DNA of 64,000 bases from Paraburkholderia sp. BCC1886 (GTDB taxonomy: Bacteria; Pseudomonadota; Gammaproteobacteria; Burkholderiales; Burkholderiaceae). Within the stretch, counting starts at the first letter, position 1. The number at the start of each line of letters is the position of its first letter. Location of the stretch: assembly GCF_900996245.1 (NCBI RefSeq), contig NZ_CAAJGK010000033.1, forward strand, positions 1 through 64,000, read 5' to 3'. Below, piece after piece: positions 24,142-32,311 of this stretch. The notes under the pieces were generated by a model. The model worked only from the letters and a program-made list of their open reading frames with translations. It had not been told where the DNA came from and searched no databases. The translations under genes were made by a program, and so were the position numbers.

Positions 24142-24750
24142 TCAGCAACGCATGAAGCAGGAAGTCAACGCGACTACGGCTTCGCCTTGCGACAACGGTG
24201 GACGCTCGTGTAGTACGGCGGCGCCGCGGCCGAAGACCAGTGAACCCGTTTGCGTCGCAATGACGAGCGCGAGTGCCCGGGCTTGTTCCGGGCCGTCCGA
24301 ATAGACGTTCAGCAGCAAACCGGTCGACGTAGTCACGTGCATCGGCCGTTGCGTATGCAGATAGAGAATGACCGTGAATTCACATACGTCGGCGCGATCG
24401 CGATGTGCGCTCAGAAAATCGCCGGTCTCATAGTAGGTAAAGCAACTCGCTGTTTCGCTGCAAGCCAGTGGGCTATCGAACACGCGCGCCAGCATGGACC
24501 CCAGTGCATCGGACGTCAGAAATGCACGCGCGCATGGACCGAGCGGCGCAATTCGGGCCTGGTAGGAAACCTCCTGATTACCGTCTGCACGTAATGCCTC
24601 GTTCTTCGAGGCCTCGGCTTCCCGCTGGAGCGAATCGAGCGCGTCTGCGCGAAGCGCATCGGGCAAGCAGGCAAAGCCGTATTGCTCGATGCTCGTACGC
24701 AAAGCCGGCAGGCTCCGCTCAGGCATGTCCGCGATGAAACCGATGTTCAT
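24142..24750 (-). CDS. 2OG-Fe(II) oxygenase-like protein
   Basis: A 202-residue cupin-type fold. The facial triad candidates are His116 and Asp118 (FLSAHRDRADVCEF) and His181 (AVLHERPPLSQGE). A typical 2-oxoglutarate-binding Arg or Lys about ten residues after the distal His is not evident (the position reads QGEAVV), though Arg183 is close. The enzyme may therefore be an atypical member. ATG 24750 follows AGGAGACCCGCACCC and lies 20 bases after the VOC gene stop; the upstream in-frame ATG at 24774 is less likely. It is convergent with the maturase. A hydroxylation or oxidation of the RiPP or an associated small molecule is possible. Confidence 0.75.
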   Translation of the reverse strand: MNIGFIADMPERSLPALRTSIEQYGFACLPDALRADALDSLQREAEASKNEALRADGNQEVSYQARIAPLGPCARAFLTSDALGSMLARVFDSPLACSETASCFTYYETGDFLSAHRDRADVCEFTVILYLHTQRPMHVTTSTGLLLNVYSDGPEQARALALVIATQTGSLVFGRGAAVLHERPPLSQGEAVVALTSCFMRC

Positions 24751-24770
24751 GGGTGCGGGTCTCCTGCGAT

Positions 24771-25256
24771 TCACGCACCAGGCGCGATGCTCGCATGCGA
24801 TGTTCGCCCGAGGTCCGTCTCATCGAATGCACGAAGCGTCGCGGAAAATTCCAGTTGAAGACCATTGGGGTCCTGGAAAAAAAACGCTAGCGACGTGCGA
24901 AGATCGATGATATCCGAGACGTCTACGCCTTTTTCCGCAAATTGAGCACGCTTTGCTTTCAGCGCGTCCACGGAGGATTCCCGAAAAGCGTAGTGATACA
25001 TGCCAGCCGGTACGCCGAGTGCCTGGTTGATTCCTGTGTCATACGCGGAGGAAATACCATCCACGCCAGTGCATTGCATGAAGACGATGTACTGTTGCGC
25101 GCCGACATCGAATGAGATCTGCCGCAGCGTGCCACCTTCATTGATATGCAGAAGTTCCTCGGCTACGCGAGGGAAACCGAGCACGCCCTCGTAGAACGCA
25201 ATCGTCCTTTCCATATCGTGCGTGGAAACGCCAATGTGAGAGAACCCGTTGGTCAT
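24771..25256 (-). CDS. VOC-family (glyoxalase/dioxygenase-fold) protein
   Basis: A 161-residue vicinal-oxygen-chelate protein of two beta-alpha-beta-beta-beta modules. Probable metal ligands are His7 (FSHIGVSTHDMERTIAFYE), His88 (MYHYAF) and Glu136 (DPNGLQLEFS). ATG 25256 is chosen for its spacing to CGAGGTATTCC; the longer frame adds a non-conserved N-terminus. It is the middle gene of a GMC-VOC-oxygenase operon. The family includes glyoxalases, dioxygenases and isomerases, and the reaction cannot be assigned. Confidence 0.85.
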   Translation of the reverse strand: MTNGFSHIGVSTHDMERTIAFYEGVLGFPRVAEELLHINEGGTLRQISFDVGAQQYIVFMQCTGVDGISSAYDTGINQALGVPAGMYHYAFRESSVDALKAKRAQFAEKGVDVSDIIDLRTSLAFFFQDPNGLQLEFSATLRAFDETDLGRTSHASIAPGA

Positions 25257-25294
25257 GGAATACCTCGGCGGTCGAAAAGAAGCGAACGACCAAT

Positions 25295-26731
25295 TCACTG
25301 TAGCATGTCGCGCTTCGCTTCAGGAGCGATCAGTTCGCGTAAATGCGCAGCGAGCCGCAATGCGAGCGCCACGATCGTGAACGTGGGGTTAGCCCAACTC
25401 GCTGTTGGAAAGACACTGCTGCCGGCCACGAACAGGTTGTCGATATCGTGTACGCGGCAACTGGAGTCGACGACACCGCGTTCCCTGTCATTCGTCATGC
25501 GCGTCGTGCCGATGTGGTGGCTCGTATACGTGACGGCTTTCCGGTTCGCGAAGTAGGGCGGCTCGATACGCTCGTGCTGCACACCCATACGCTTTAACTG
25601 CGTGGCGAGCAGCGCGCCGGTTCTTTGTGCGCTGTACTCGTCGAGTTTTCCGAGTTTCCAGTTCAGTCGCGCCCGGAGCATGCCGAGGCGGTCACGGGCT
25701 TTGCCAAGCGTGATGCGGCTGTCGGGATCGGGCGCCTGCTCCATGAAGACCCCCAGCCGCGCCATCGGCCCGGATCCGGTGGGAGGAAGGTAGAAATGCG
25801 CACGTGCATTCAGTATGCGTTCCTCGATCTGGCGAGCCGGCGGCACACCGAACGCGAGAATGAAAGGGTGCTGTGCCACGTCTATACCTTTCCGGGTCGC
25901 GCATTCGTACCAATCGTCGTCGATGGGTGGAACGCTCGCTAACTCCGCGTGGGGATGCTCCATGAAAAAGCGCCCGACATTGTCGTGCGCATTGCCGATG
26001 CCGTAGCTGACCTGGCTCCTGCAGTTAAGCAGGATACGCGGTGTCTCGATGCCACCGCACGCGATCACCACGAAGTCGGCTGAGATTCGGCCTTCGCGGC
26101 CATCGGTTGAGCGCACGACGAGTTCGCGCACCTGCGAGTGACTCGAGTCCAGCCGGATATCCACGACGCTGGCATGACACAGTACATGGACTTGCGCAGC
26201 GGTCATTGCGCGGATGGTGCTCGACTCTCCGAACCTCGCGGTGGGGAGGCCGAAGCGCCACAGCGACAGAACTGTCTCCAGCGGATCGAGGCGCGGCGCA
26301 GCCACGCCGATACGCGACAGCGTGCCGGCCGCGTCGAACACTGCATTGTTCAGATTAAGCAGATGGGCCGCGTCCGCGTAGTACGGCGCCAGCGTCTCTG
26401 TACCGAAGGGCCAGCCGCTATGCTCTACCCACGGACGCTCGGCGAAGTCGAGTGGATCGAATGGTGTACACCATCCGGACCAGAGATGCGAAGAACCGCC
26501 GAGACGCCGCGCGCGAGTGTCGACGAGCGAATAGTCGATGCCGATGGATTCGCCTTCGTAAAGGCGGGCGGTTTCGGGGTCGTCCTCCAGGCCGCCGCTC
26601 TCGATGACGAGCACGTCGGCGTACCGCGAGAGTGCCAGCGCGAGCGTAGCGCCGGCCGGGCCGCTTCCAATGACCGCCACCTGGGCGCTGCGCGTCAGGG
26701 GTACGCTTTCGTCTCTCGCGTCGTCGAGCAT
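25295..26731 (-). CDS. GMC-family FAD oxidoreductase
   Basis: A 478-residue flavoprotein. The N-terminal Rossmann motif is AVIGSGPAGATLALALSRY with VIESGG. TRARRLGGSSHLWSGWC is the FAD-covering block, and the GMC C-terminal domain reads HHIGTTRM, then NLFVAGSSVFPT and ANPTFTIVALALRLA. The catalytic His is in SHHIG. It resembles the sugar/cyclitol dehydrogenase branch, which oxidises an alcohol to a carbonyl. ATG 26731 follows GCAGGAGTGGCC; GTG 26737 is an alternative. First gene of the GMC-VOC-oxygenase operon. Confidence 0.9.
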   Translation of the reverse strand: MLDDARDESVPLTRSAQVAVIGSGPAGATLALALSRYADVLVIESGGLEDDPETARLYEGESIGIDYSLVDTRARRLGGSSHLWSGWCTPFDPLDFAERPWVEHSGWPFGTETLAPYYADAAHLLNLNNAVFDAAGTLSRIGVAAPRLDPLETVLSLWRFGLPTARFGESSTIRAMTAAQVHVLCHASVVDIRLDSSHSQVRELVVRSTDGREGRISADFVVIACGGIETPRILLNCRSQVSYGIGNAHDNVGRFFMEHPHAELASVPPIDDDWYECATRKGIDVAQHPFILAFGVPPARQIEERILNARAHFYLPPTGSGPMARLGVFMEQAPDPDSRITLGKARDRLGMLRARLNWKLGKLDEYSAQRTGALLATQLKRMGVQHERIEPPYFANRKAVTYTSHHIGTTRMTNDRERGVVDSSCRVHDIDNLFVAGSSVFPTASWANPTFTIVALALRLAAHLRELIAPEAKRDMLQ

Positions 26732-26907
26732 GGCCACTCCTGCATCGTGAACGCCGCCGTGGTGAGCACCTGGTTCGCCGCTACAGAAGTGTCACGCGGG
26801 TCTGACCACCGATGACCTTACCAGATTCAGCCGTAAGCCGAATCTGCAGACATGACTGCGGCGCCCCTCGCCGACGGATGCCGTATCGGACGCATGATGA
26901 TTTGACC

Positions 26908-28491
26908 TCACGGCGCGGCGCTACTCACCTGCACATTCGCGACATTGGCGACATCCGCGACATCGGCGACATCCCACCCGCCGCCGAGCGCCTTATACAG
27001 CGCCACCAGATTGGTGGTCACGGTCGCCGTGCTATCCGCAAGCTGCTCTTCGTTGCTGAGCAAGGTCTTCTGCGCCGTCAGCACGTCGAGATAATTGGAA
27101 ATCCCCTGCACGTAGCGCTTGTTCGCGATCTCGAGCGCACGGCGTGACGCCTTCACACTTTCATCCAGACGATCCCGGCGACGCTGTTCCGCGGCATAGC
27201 CGGTCATCGCATCGTCGACGTCCCTGAACGCCGACAGCACCGTCTTGCGGTAGTTGATCGCGGCTTCCTGCTGCTGCGCCTCTCTCAACGCGAGCGTCGC
27301 GCGAAGCTGGCCGCCTTCGAATAGCGGGATCGACAGGCTCGGGCCGGCGCTATAACTGCGCGCGCCCCAACTGCCGAGATTGGTGAATTGGGTTGCCTGA
27401 ATTGCGACGCTGCCCGACAGCGTGATCTTCGGGAAAAAGTCGGCCTTTGCCGCACCGATGTTGGCCGTGGCCGCATGCAGTTGCGCTTCCGCCTCGCGGA
27501 TGTCGGGCCGCCGTTGCGCCAGCTCGGACGGCAACCCCACCGGCACACGCGGCGGCACGACGGGCGCCGCCGACTGCGCGGTGAGCCGCGCGGCGAGCAC
27601 CTGCGGATACTCGCCAAGAAGCAACCCGATCGCGTTGATGTATTGCGCCTGCTGCTGCTCGCTCTGCGGAATCTGCGCCGCGGTGGAGGCCGCTTCGCTC
27701 TGCGCATTGGCCACGTCGAGGTCGGTCGCGAGGCCGTGCCGCGCACGGTCCTGCGTCAACTGCACGGTGCGTTGCGCGTACGCCAGGTTCTCTTTGGTGA
27801 TTCGCAGCTTCTCCTGAGTGCCACGCAAATTCAGGTAGTCGCGCGCCACTTCTGCCGCCGTCGACAGCACGACGTCGTGCCGCGCGTCTTCCTGTGCTTG
27901 CGCCGTGGCGCCCGCGTTCTCGGCGGTGCGTCGTACACGGCCCCACAGGTCGAGCTCCCACGAGGCGTCGAAACCGTACTGATAGAGGTTGAACGGCGGC
28001 AACGCGCTCGACGAAGCGCTCTGCGTCGGGATGCCGCCTTGCCGCCCGCCGAGGCCGTTGGTACCGGTGCCCGCCGTCGAGCTTCCCGTGCCGCCTAGCA
28101 GGCCGATGACACCGTCGGCGCTCTGCAACTCGCGCGTATAGGACGCGTTGCCGTTGAGCGTCGGGAATTCTGCGGCCTTCGCTTGTCCCAGTTGCGCGCG
28201 CGATTCGGCCAGCCGCGCGGCCGCGACCTGGATGTCGAGGTTATTGCGGATCGCCTGCGTGACCAGGCCGGTCAGCAGCGGGTCGCCAAAACTGTCCCAC
28301 CACCGTGGGTCGACCGCCCCCCCGACGACGACCGAGGCCGTCGGCGACGACGGCGCGCTCCCGCTCCATTGATCCGGCGCGGGCATGGCGGGACGCTTGA
28401 AATCCGGGCCCATCGTGCAGGCGGACAGACCCAGGGAGAGCCCCGCGCCGACCATGCATACCCGCGCAAGCAGTCGATAATCAGTGCGCAT
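26908..28491 (-). CDS. NodT-family outer-membrane efflux lipoprotein
   Basis: A 527-residue TolC-like outer-membrane factor. The N-terminus ends in a lipobox (LSLGLSACTMGPDFKRP), giving a lipid-anchored mature Cys. Two OEP repeats follow, with coiled-coil helices such as LAYAQRTVQLTQDRARHGLA and the SELAQRRPDIREAEAQLHAA hallmark. The C-terminus reads DVADVADVANVANV, encoded by a 9-base DNA repeat. It overlaps the EmrB-like gene by 11 bases and completes a tripartite pump. Confidence 0.93.
   Translation of the reverse strand: MRTDYRLLARVCMVGAGLSLGLSACTMGPDFKRPAMPAPDQWSGSAPSSPTASVVVGGAVDPRWWDSFGDPLLTGLVTQAIRNNLDIQVAAARLAESRAQLGQAKAAEFPTLNGNASYTRELQSADGVIGLLGGTGSSTAGTGTNGLGGRQGGIPTQSASSSALPPFNLYQYGFDASWELDLWGRVRRTAENAGATAQAQEDARHDVVLSTAAEVARDYLNLRGTQEKLRITKENLAYAQRTVQLTQDRARHGLATDLDVANAQSEAASTAAQIPQSEQQQAQYINAIGLLLGEYPQVLAARLTAQSAAPVVPPRVPVGLPSELAQRRPDIREAEAQLHAATANIGAAKADFFPKITLSGSVAIQATQFTNLGSWGARSYSAGPSLSIPLFEGGQLRATLALREAQQQEAAINYRKTVLSAFRDVDDAMTGYAAEQRRRDRLDESVKASRRALEIANKRYVQGISNYLDVLTAQKTLLSNEEQLADSTATVTTNLVALYKALGGGWDVADVADVANVANVQVSSAAP
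26932..26973 (-). repeat. 9-bp tandem repeat at the 3' end of the NodT gene
   Basis: Four and two-thirds copies of a nine-base unit close to GACATCSGC run from 26932 to 26973. On the coding strand they add three residues per copy (D/N-V-A). The tract is in frame, so copy-number change would lengthen or shorten the periplasmic tail of the protein without disrupting it. Replication slippage is the likely origin. Confidence 0.75.
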
Positions 28492-30010
28492 TGATCTGGG
28501 CTCCCTTGGTCAGCTTGGGTAAGAAGATGCAAATCGGGCAGAGCACGAGCGCAATACAGCCGAGCATGATGAACACGTCGAGATAACTCATGACGGAGGC
28601 CTGTTGTTCGACCGTTGAAGCGATCGAACCGAGCGAGGTGACGAAGCCGTTGTAGGGCGTGATATGTTCGGCGAGCCGCGCGTGATGGAACTGTTCGCGC
28701 TGCGCCAGCTCGGTGGTGACGAGCGAGACGCCGAAGCTGCCGCCGAGATTGCGCATCATGTTGATCAACGCCGACGCGTTGTTGTTCTCTTTCGGCGGGA
28801 TGCCGACGAACTGCACGGCCGACAACGGGATGAACAGGAAGGGCAGCCAGATGACCTGGTAAAGCCGCGATAGCGAGACGTCCCAGAACCCGATGTTCAG
28901 GTTCAGACCGGATGCGTGAAAGAGCGCGATGCCAGTACCCGCAAGCGACATCAGAACCAGCCATTTCGGCTGGAATACCCGCCCCGTCACAATGCCCGCA
29001 ATGGGCATGAAGAACAGCGTGACGAGTCCACCCAGGCCGAGCGTCAGACCGGCGTTGGTCGCGTCGTAGCCGAGCAGCGCCTGGGTGAACTGCGGCAATA
29101 TCTGCGTCGTGCTGTTGATGATGAAACCGAACGCAAACATCACCGTGCAACTGATGGCGAAGGCACTCGATTTGAACAGTCGCAGGTTCACGATGGGTTG
29201 CTCGACCCACAGCTCCCAGAACACGAGAATGAGCAGCGACACCGCGGAAATGCCGGCCAGCCAGCAGATGAACGGCGACGAGAAACCATCCTCGCGCTCG
29301 AATTTGTCGAGCACGATCTGCAGGCAGCCGAAGCCCACCGCAACCAGCACGAAGCCGAAGTAGTCGATGCGCAAGCCCTTGGCGAGCAGCGTGCGCCGTT
29401 CCTCCTTCACGAGCTTGCTGTCGCTCACGAACAGGCCGGTCAGCACGAGCGAGAGCAGACCGACCGGGAAGTTGATCAGGAACACCCAGTGCCACGAATA
29501 GTTTTCGGTAATCCAGCCGCCCAGCATCGGACCGATAGCGGGCGCCGTCACCACCGTGAGACCGTATAACGCGAAGGCCATCGCGCGTTTTTCTGGCGTG
29601 AACGTATCGGCGAAGATGCTTTGTTCGACGGGCGCCAGTCCACCGCCGCCCAGACCCTGGAGGACGCGGAAGAGGATCATCATCGGCAGGGACGTTGCGA
29701 ACCCGCAGGCCACCGAGCTGATGGTGAAGATGAACACGCAGATCATGTAGAAGCGTTTGCGGCCCACCACGTTGGCGAGCCAGCCGCTGATAGGCAGCAC
29801 GATGGCATTGCTCACCAGATAGCTGGTCGTGATGTAGGTGCTCTGATCCTGGCTCGCTCCGAGGCCGCCGGCGATGTGTCTGAGCGCGACGTTCGCAATG
29901 GTCGTGTCGAGCACTTCCATGAAAGTCGCAATCGACACGATCACCGCAATCAGCCACGGGTTATAAGGTCCGGCCGCCGACCTGGGAAGTGACGCGTGAG
30001 TGGCGCTCAT
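28481..30010 (-). CDS. emrB: DHA2-family MFS multidrug efflux permease (EmrB-like)
   Basis: A 509-residue, 14-helix DHA2 transporter. Helix 1 reads ATFMEVLDTTIANVALRHIAG (the D-T-TIANVAL motif), followed by GWLANVVGRKRFYMI (motif A). LFRVLQGLGGGGLAPVEQSI and ALYGLTVVTAPAIGPMLGGWI are motifs B and C of drug:proton antiporters. It lies one base from the EmrA-like gene and overlaps the outer-membrane gene. It drives drug or phenolic export through the EmrA-EmrB-NodT pump. The symbol is by family. Confidence 0.93.
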   Translation of the reverse strand: MSATHASLPRSAAGPYNPWLIAVIVSIATFMEVLDTTIANVALRHIAGGLGASQDQSTYITTSYLVSNAIVLPISGWLANVVGRKRFYMICVFIFTISSVACGFATSLPMMILFRVLQGLGGGGLAPVEQSIFADTFTPEKRAMAFALYGLTVVTAPAIGPMLGGWITENYSWHWVFLINFPVGLLSLVLTGLFVSDSKLVKEERRTLLAKGLRIDYFGFVLVAVGFGCLQIVLDKFEREDGFSSPFICWLAGISAVSLLILVFWELWVEQPIVNLRLFKSSAFAISCTVMFAFGFIINSTTQILPQFTQALLGYDATNAGLTLGLGGLVTLFFMPIAGIVTGRVFQPKWLVLMSLAGTGIALFHASGLNLNIGFWDVSLSRLYQVIWLPFLFIPLSAVQFVGIPPKENNNASALINMMRNLGGSFGVSLVTTELAQREQFHHARLAEHITPYNGFVTSLGSIASTVEQQASVMSYLDVFIMLGCIALVLCPICIFLPKLTKGAQINAH

Positions 30011-30011
30011 G

Positions 30012-31112
30012 TCATTGCACGGTGACGCGCGGGGTCACGGAGAGACCGGGCGCGAGCGGTAACCGGCGCCAGTCGTCGCCATCGAAGACGATTTTCACGG
30101 GCAGTCGCTGGACCACTTTCACGTAATTGCCGGTGGCGTTTTCGGCAGGCAGGCTGCTGAACACCGAGCCCGTGCCGCGCTGCAGACTTTCGACGTGCGC
30201 GTGCAGTGGTTTGTCGGGATACGCGTCGACGCTGATCTCGACCGGCTGACCGACCTGCATGTGGATCAACTGCGTTTCCTTGAAGTTGGCCGTCACCCAC
30301 ATGTCGTCGGGGACGACTGCGACGAGCGCCTGGCCCGGCGTGACGTAGTTGCCCAGGTTGACGGTTCGTCGCGTGATCTTGCCGGCTTGAGGCGCGAGCA
30401 CTTCGGTGTAACTCAACTGCAGCTTCGCGTTGTCGACATCGGCGTGCATCTGACGCACGGAAGCTTCGGCTGCATCGATCTTCGTGCGTTGCGAAACGAT
30501 CTGCGCCTGAGCGGCCCTGACGGCTTCCTTCGCACTGTCGAGGCGCGCGAGCGAGCTTCTGGCGGTGGCCTGACTCTGATCGAGTTGCTGACGAGTGATG
30601 GCGGCCGGGTCCGAGCCGGTGTAGCGGGCCAGGTCCTGCTTCGCCTGCACCAGGTCGGCGTCGTTCACTCGCACCTGCGCCTGTTGCTGCGCGAGGTTGG
30701 CGATCTGCACGTCGAGATCGGCGCGCGCCTGCGCCACCTGTGCGATGGCGTTCGCTTCCTGCGCCTGTGACTGTTCGAGCTTGACCTGATAGTCGCGCGG
30801 ATCGATCCGCAGAATCGGCTGGCCCTGGTCGACATGCTGATTGTCGGCGACCAGCAAGGCGATGACACGCCCATTGATTTGCGATGCAATCTGGCTCTGG
30901 TTGCTGTCGATGAACGCGTCGTCCGTACTTTCGTAGTGGCGGGTGTGCAGCCAGTAGAGCACGCCCGCGACGATCACGACGATGAGTAACGCAGCGCCGA
31001 TCAGCAGGTTCAGGCGCTTGCGTCCCGGGCTCACGGGCGTGGCGTCGGGTTCGTTGTGTTCGGCATCCTGCTTCTCCGACGACGTGTCCACGTCACTTTC
31101 GCTGCCTGCCAT
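30012..31112 (-). CDS. emrA: EmrA/HlyD-type membrane fusion protein
   Basis: A 366-residue adaptor. It has a charged cytoplasmic N-terminus, one membrane helix (LLIGAALLIVVIVAGVLYWL), then YESTDDAFIDSNQSQIASQI, the start of the lipoyl-barrel domain. A long coiled coil spans about residues 110-230, and the second lipoyl half includes LAPQAGKITRRTVNLGNYV. It is first in the efflux operon, facing a TetR gene across 113 bases that hold a palindromic operator. It links the inner-membrane pump to the NodT channel. Confidence 0.93.
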   Translation of the reverse strand: MAGSESDVDTSSEKQDAEHNEPDATPVSPGRKRLNLLIGAALLIVVIVAGVLYWLHTRHYESTDDAFIDSNQSQIASQINGRVIALLVADNQHVDQGQPILRIDPRDYQVKLEQSQAQEANAIAQVAQARADLDVQIANLAQQQAQVRVNDADLVQAKQDLARYTGSDPAAITRQQLDQSQATARSSLARLDSAKEAVRAAQAQIVSQRTKIDAAEASVRQMHADVDNAKLQLSYTEVLAPQAGKITRRTVNLGNYVTPGQALVAVVPDDMWVTANFKETQLIHMQVGQPVEISVDAYPDKPLHAHVESLQRGTGSVFSSLPAENATGNYVKVVQRLPVKIVFDGDDWRRLPLAPGLSVTPRVTVQ

Positions 31113-31148
31113 CGATTTCTCCAGAAGACTCGGTTCGCGGCATCATAC

Positions 31149-31175
31149 AATAGAACGAAACGGTACCGTTCTATT
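31149..31175. promoter_or_regulatory. 27-bp palindromic operator between emrA-like and TetR genes
   Basis: AATAGAACG and CGTTCTATT are perfect 9-bp inverted halves separated by nine bases containing GGTAC. The element lies in the divergent promoter region, 37 bases upstream of the efflux operon start and 50 bases from the TetR start. Such a site is the expected target of the adjacent TetR-family repressor, controlling both directions. Binding is inferred from position and symmetry. Confidence 0.8.
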
Positions 31176-31225
31176 AATTCAAAAAGACTGTGCTAATTTA
31201 GCGGTCATTTTTTACGGCAGGCTGT

Positions 31226-31942
31226 ATGACAAAACGCATCTTCAAGGGCAGCGACAGCGACCCGGCGGTTTTCTCCCTCAAGATGCGGTTTTGTCCGCGT
31301 AAGGGTCGGCCCTCCGCTTCGATGGCGGGCGAGGTCGACGAGCGGATTCTGGATGCGGCGACTGCGGTGTTTCTCGAACACGGTTTTGCGGGCGCGTCGC
31401 TGGAGCGGATCGCCGACCAGGCGTCGGCCAGCAAGGCCACGCTATACAGCCGCTTTGCGAACAAGGAAGCACTTTTTTCAGCGGTGGTGAAACGCTCGGT
31501 GGAGCGGAGTCTGCGAATCATCGAGGAAACGGGGCGCTCGGATTCGCTGGTGGAGAACCTGACTTTCGCGAGCCGGACTCTGGTGACCCGGCTGTTGAGC
31601 GATGAGGTCGTGGGTTTGACTCGCATGGTCGTGGCGGCGGCGCCGCGTTTTCCGGCGCTGGCCGAACTCACGCATGAAGCGGGGCGCTTGCGCGCGATCG
31701 AAGCAGTCACGGCCGTGATTGCCGACCATTCGGTACAGACGCGCGATGCGCAGACGGCAGCGGCGAAGAAGCGCGGCGCCCGCGTGCTGGCCACGCAGAT
31801 TCTGGATTCAATCGTTGCGCCGTTGTTAATGAAGGCGATGCTTGGACACGATCTCGATGGCGTGCGCGGCGAGATACGCCCTCACATCCATCAGACGCTG
31901 GCGATTTTCGATGCGGCGAAAGCGTTCGAGCCGTTTTTGTGA
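31226..31942 (+). CDS. TetR/AcrR-family repressor of the efflux operon
   Basis: A 238-residue regulator. After a 35-residue basic extension (RKGRPSASMAGEVDERIL), the TetR helix-turn-helix reads AATAVFLEHGFAGASLERIA, then ASKATLYSRFANKEALFSAVV. The rest is the helical ligand domain, with a TetR_C-type tail. It is divergent from the EmrA-EmrB-NodT operon with a palindrome between them, so it is probably the local repressor released by the pump's substrate. Confidence 0.92.
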   Translation: MTKRIFKGSDSDPAVFSLKMRFCPRKGRPSASMAGEVDERILDAATAVFLEHGFAGASLERIADQASASKATLYSRFANKEALFSAVVKRSVERSLRIIEETGRSDSLVENLTFASRTLVTRLLSDEVVGLTRMVVAAAPRFPALAELTHEAGRLRAIEAVTAVIADHSVQTRDAQTAAAKKRGARVLATQILDSIVAPLLMKAMLGHDLDGVRGEIRPHIHQTLAIFDAAKAFEPFL

Positions 31943-32311
31943 GGTTGAAGGGGTTAGCGACTGATGCACTATTGGTAATCAGCAGCAAGAACTCATAAAT
32001 CATCAGAGCAAACACAATTGCTCGTCAACCCTCTCCTTACACCAGATTACGGGTGCCGCAAAGGCAATTCATACGCTGCAACGCCGGGCGACGTCGAGAA
32101 TAGTGCCAACAGTTCAAGACTTTCGGACACACCAGGTTATGCACCAGATTGATCCTCTATGCTTCACTGCAACATGAAACCGAATAGATGCATGCGCGCG
32201 GGAATGACCAATACCGGATGCGGTCGGAGGGCCGACTAGTCCGCATCTGGCGAATCTTCCGGCCGATCAGCGTGATTCGAATTCATACTTTTCGAGCAGC
32301 GAGGATTTCGA
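31943..32311. other. 369-bp intergenic region
   Basis: No convincing gene. The DNA is more AT-rich than its surroundings. It contains an inverted repeat GAGCAA-ACACAA-TTGCTC at 32006-32023 and an imperfect hairpin near 32219-32246 (TGCGG ... CCGCA). Neither has a following T run. It probably carries the promoter of the TupA-like gene, whose ATG follows AGCGAGGATTTCGA. Confidence 0.5.
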
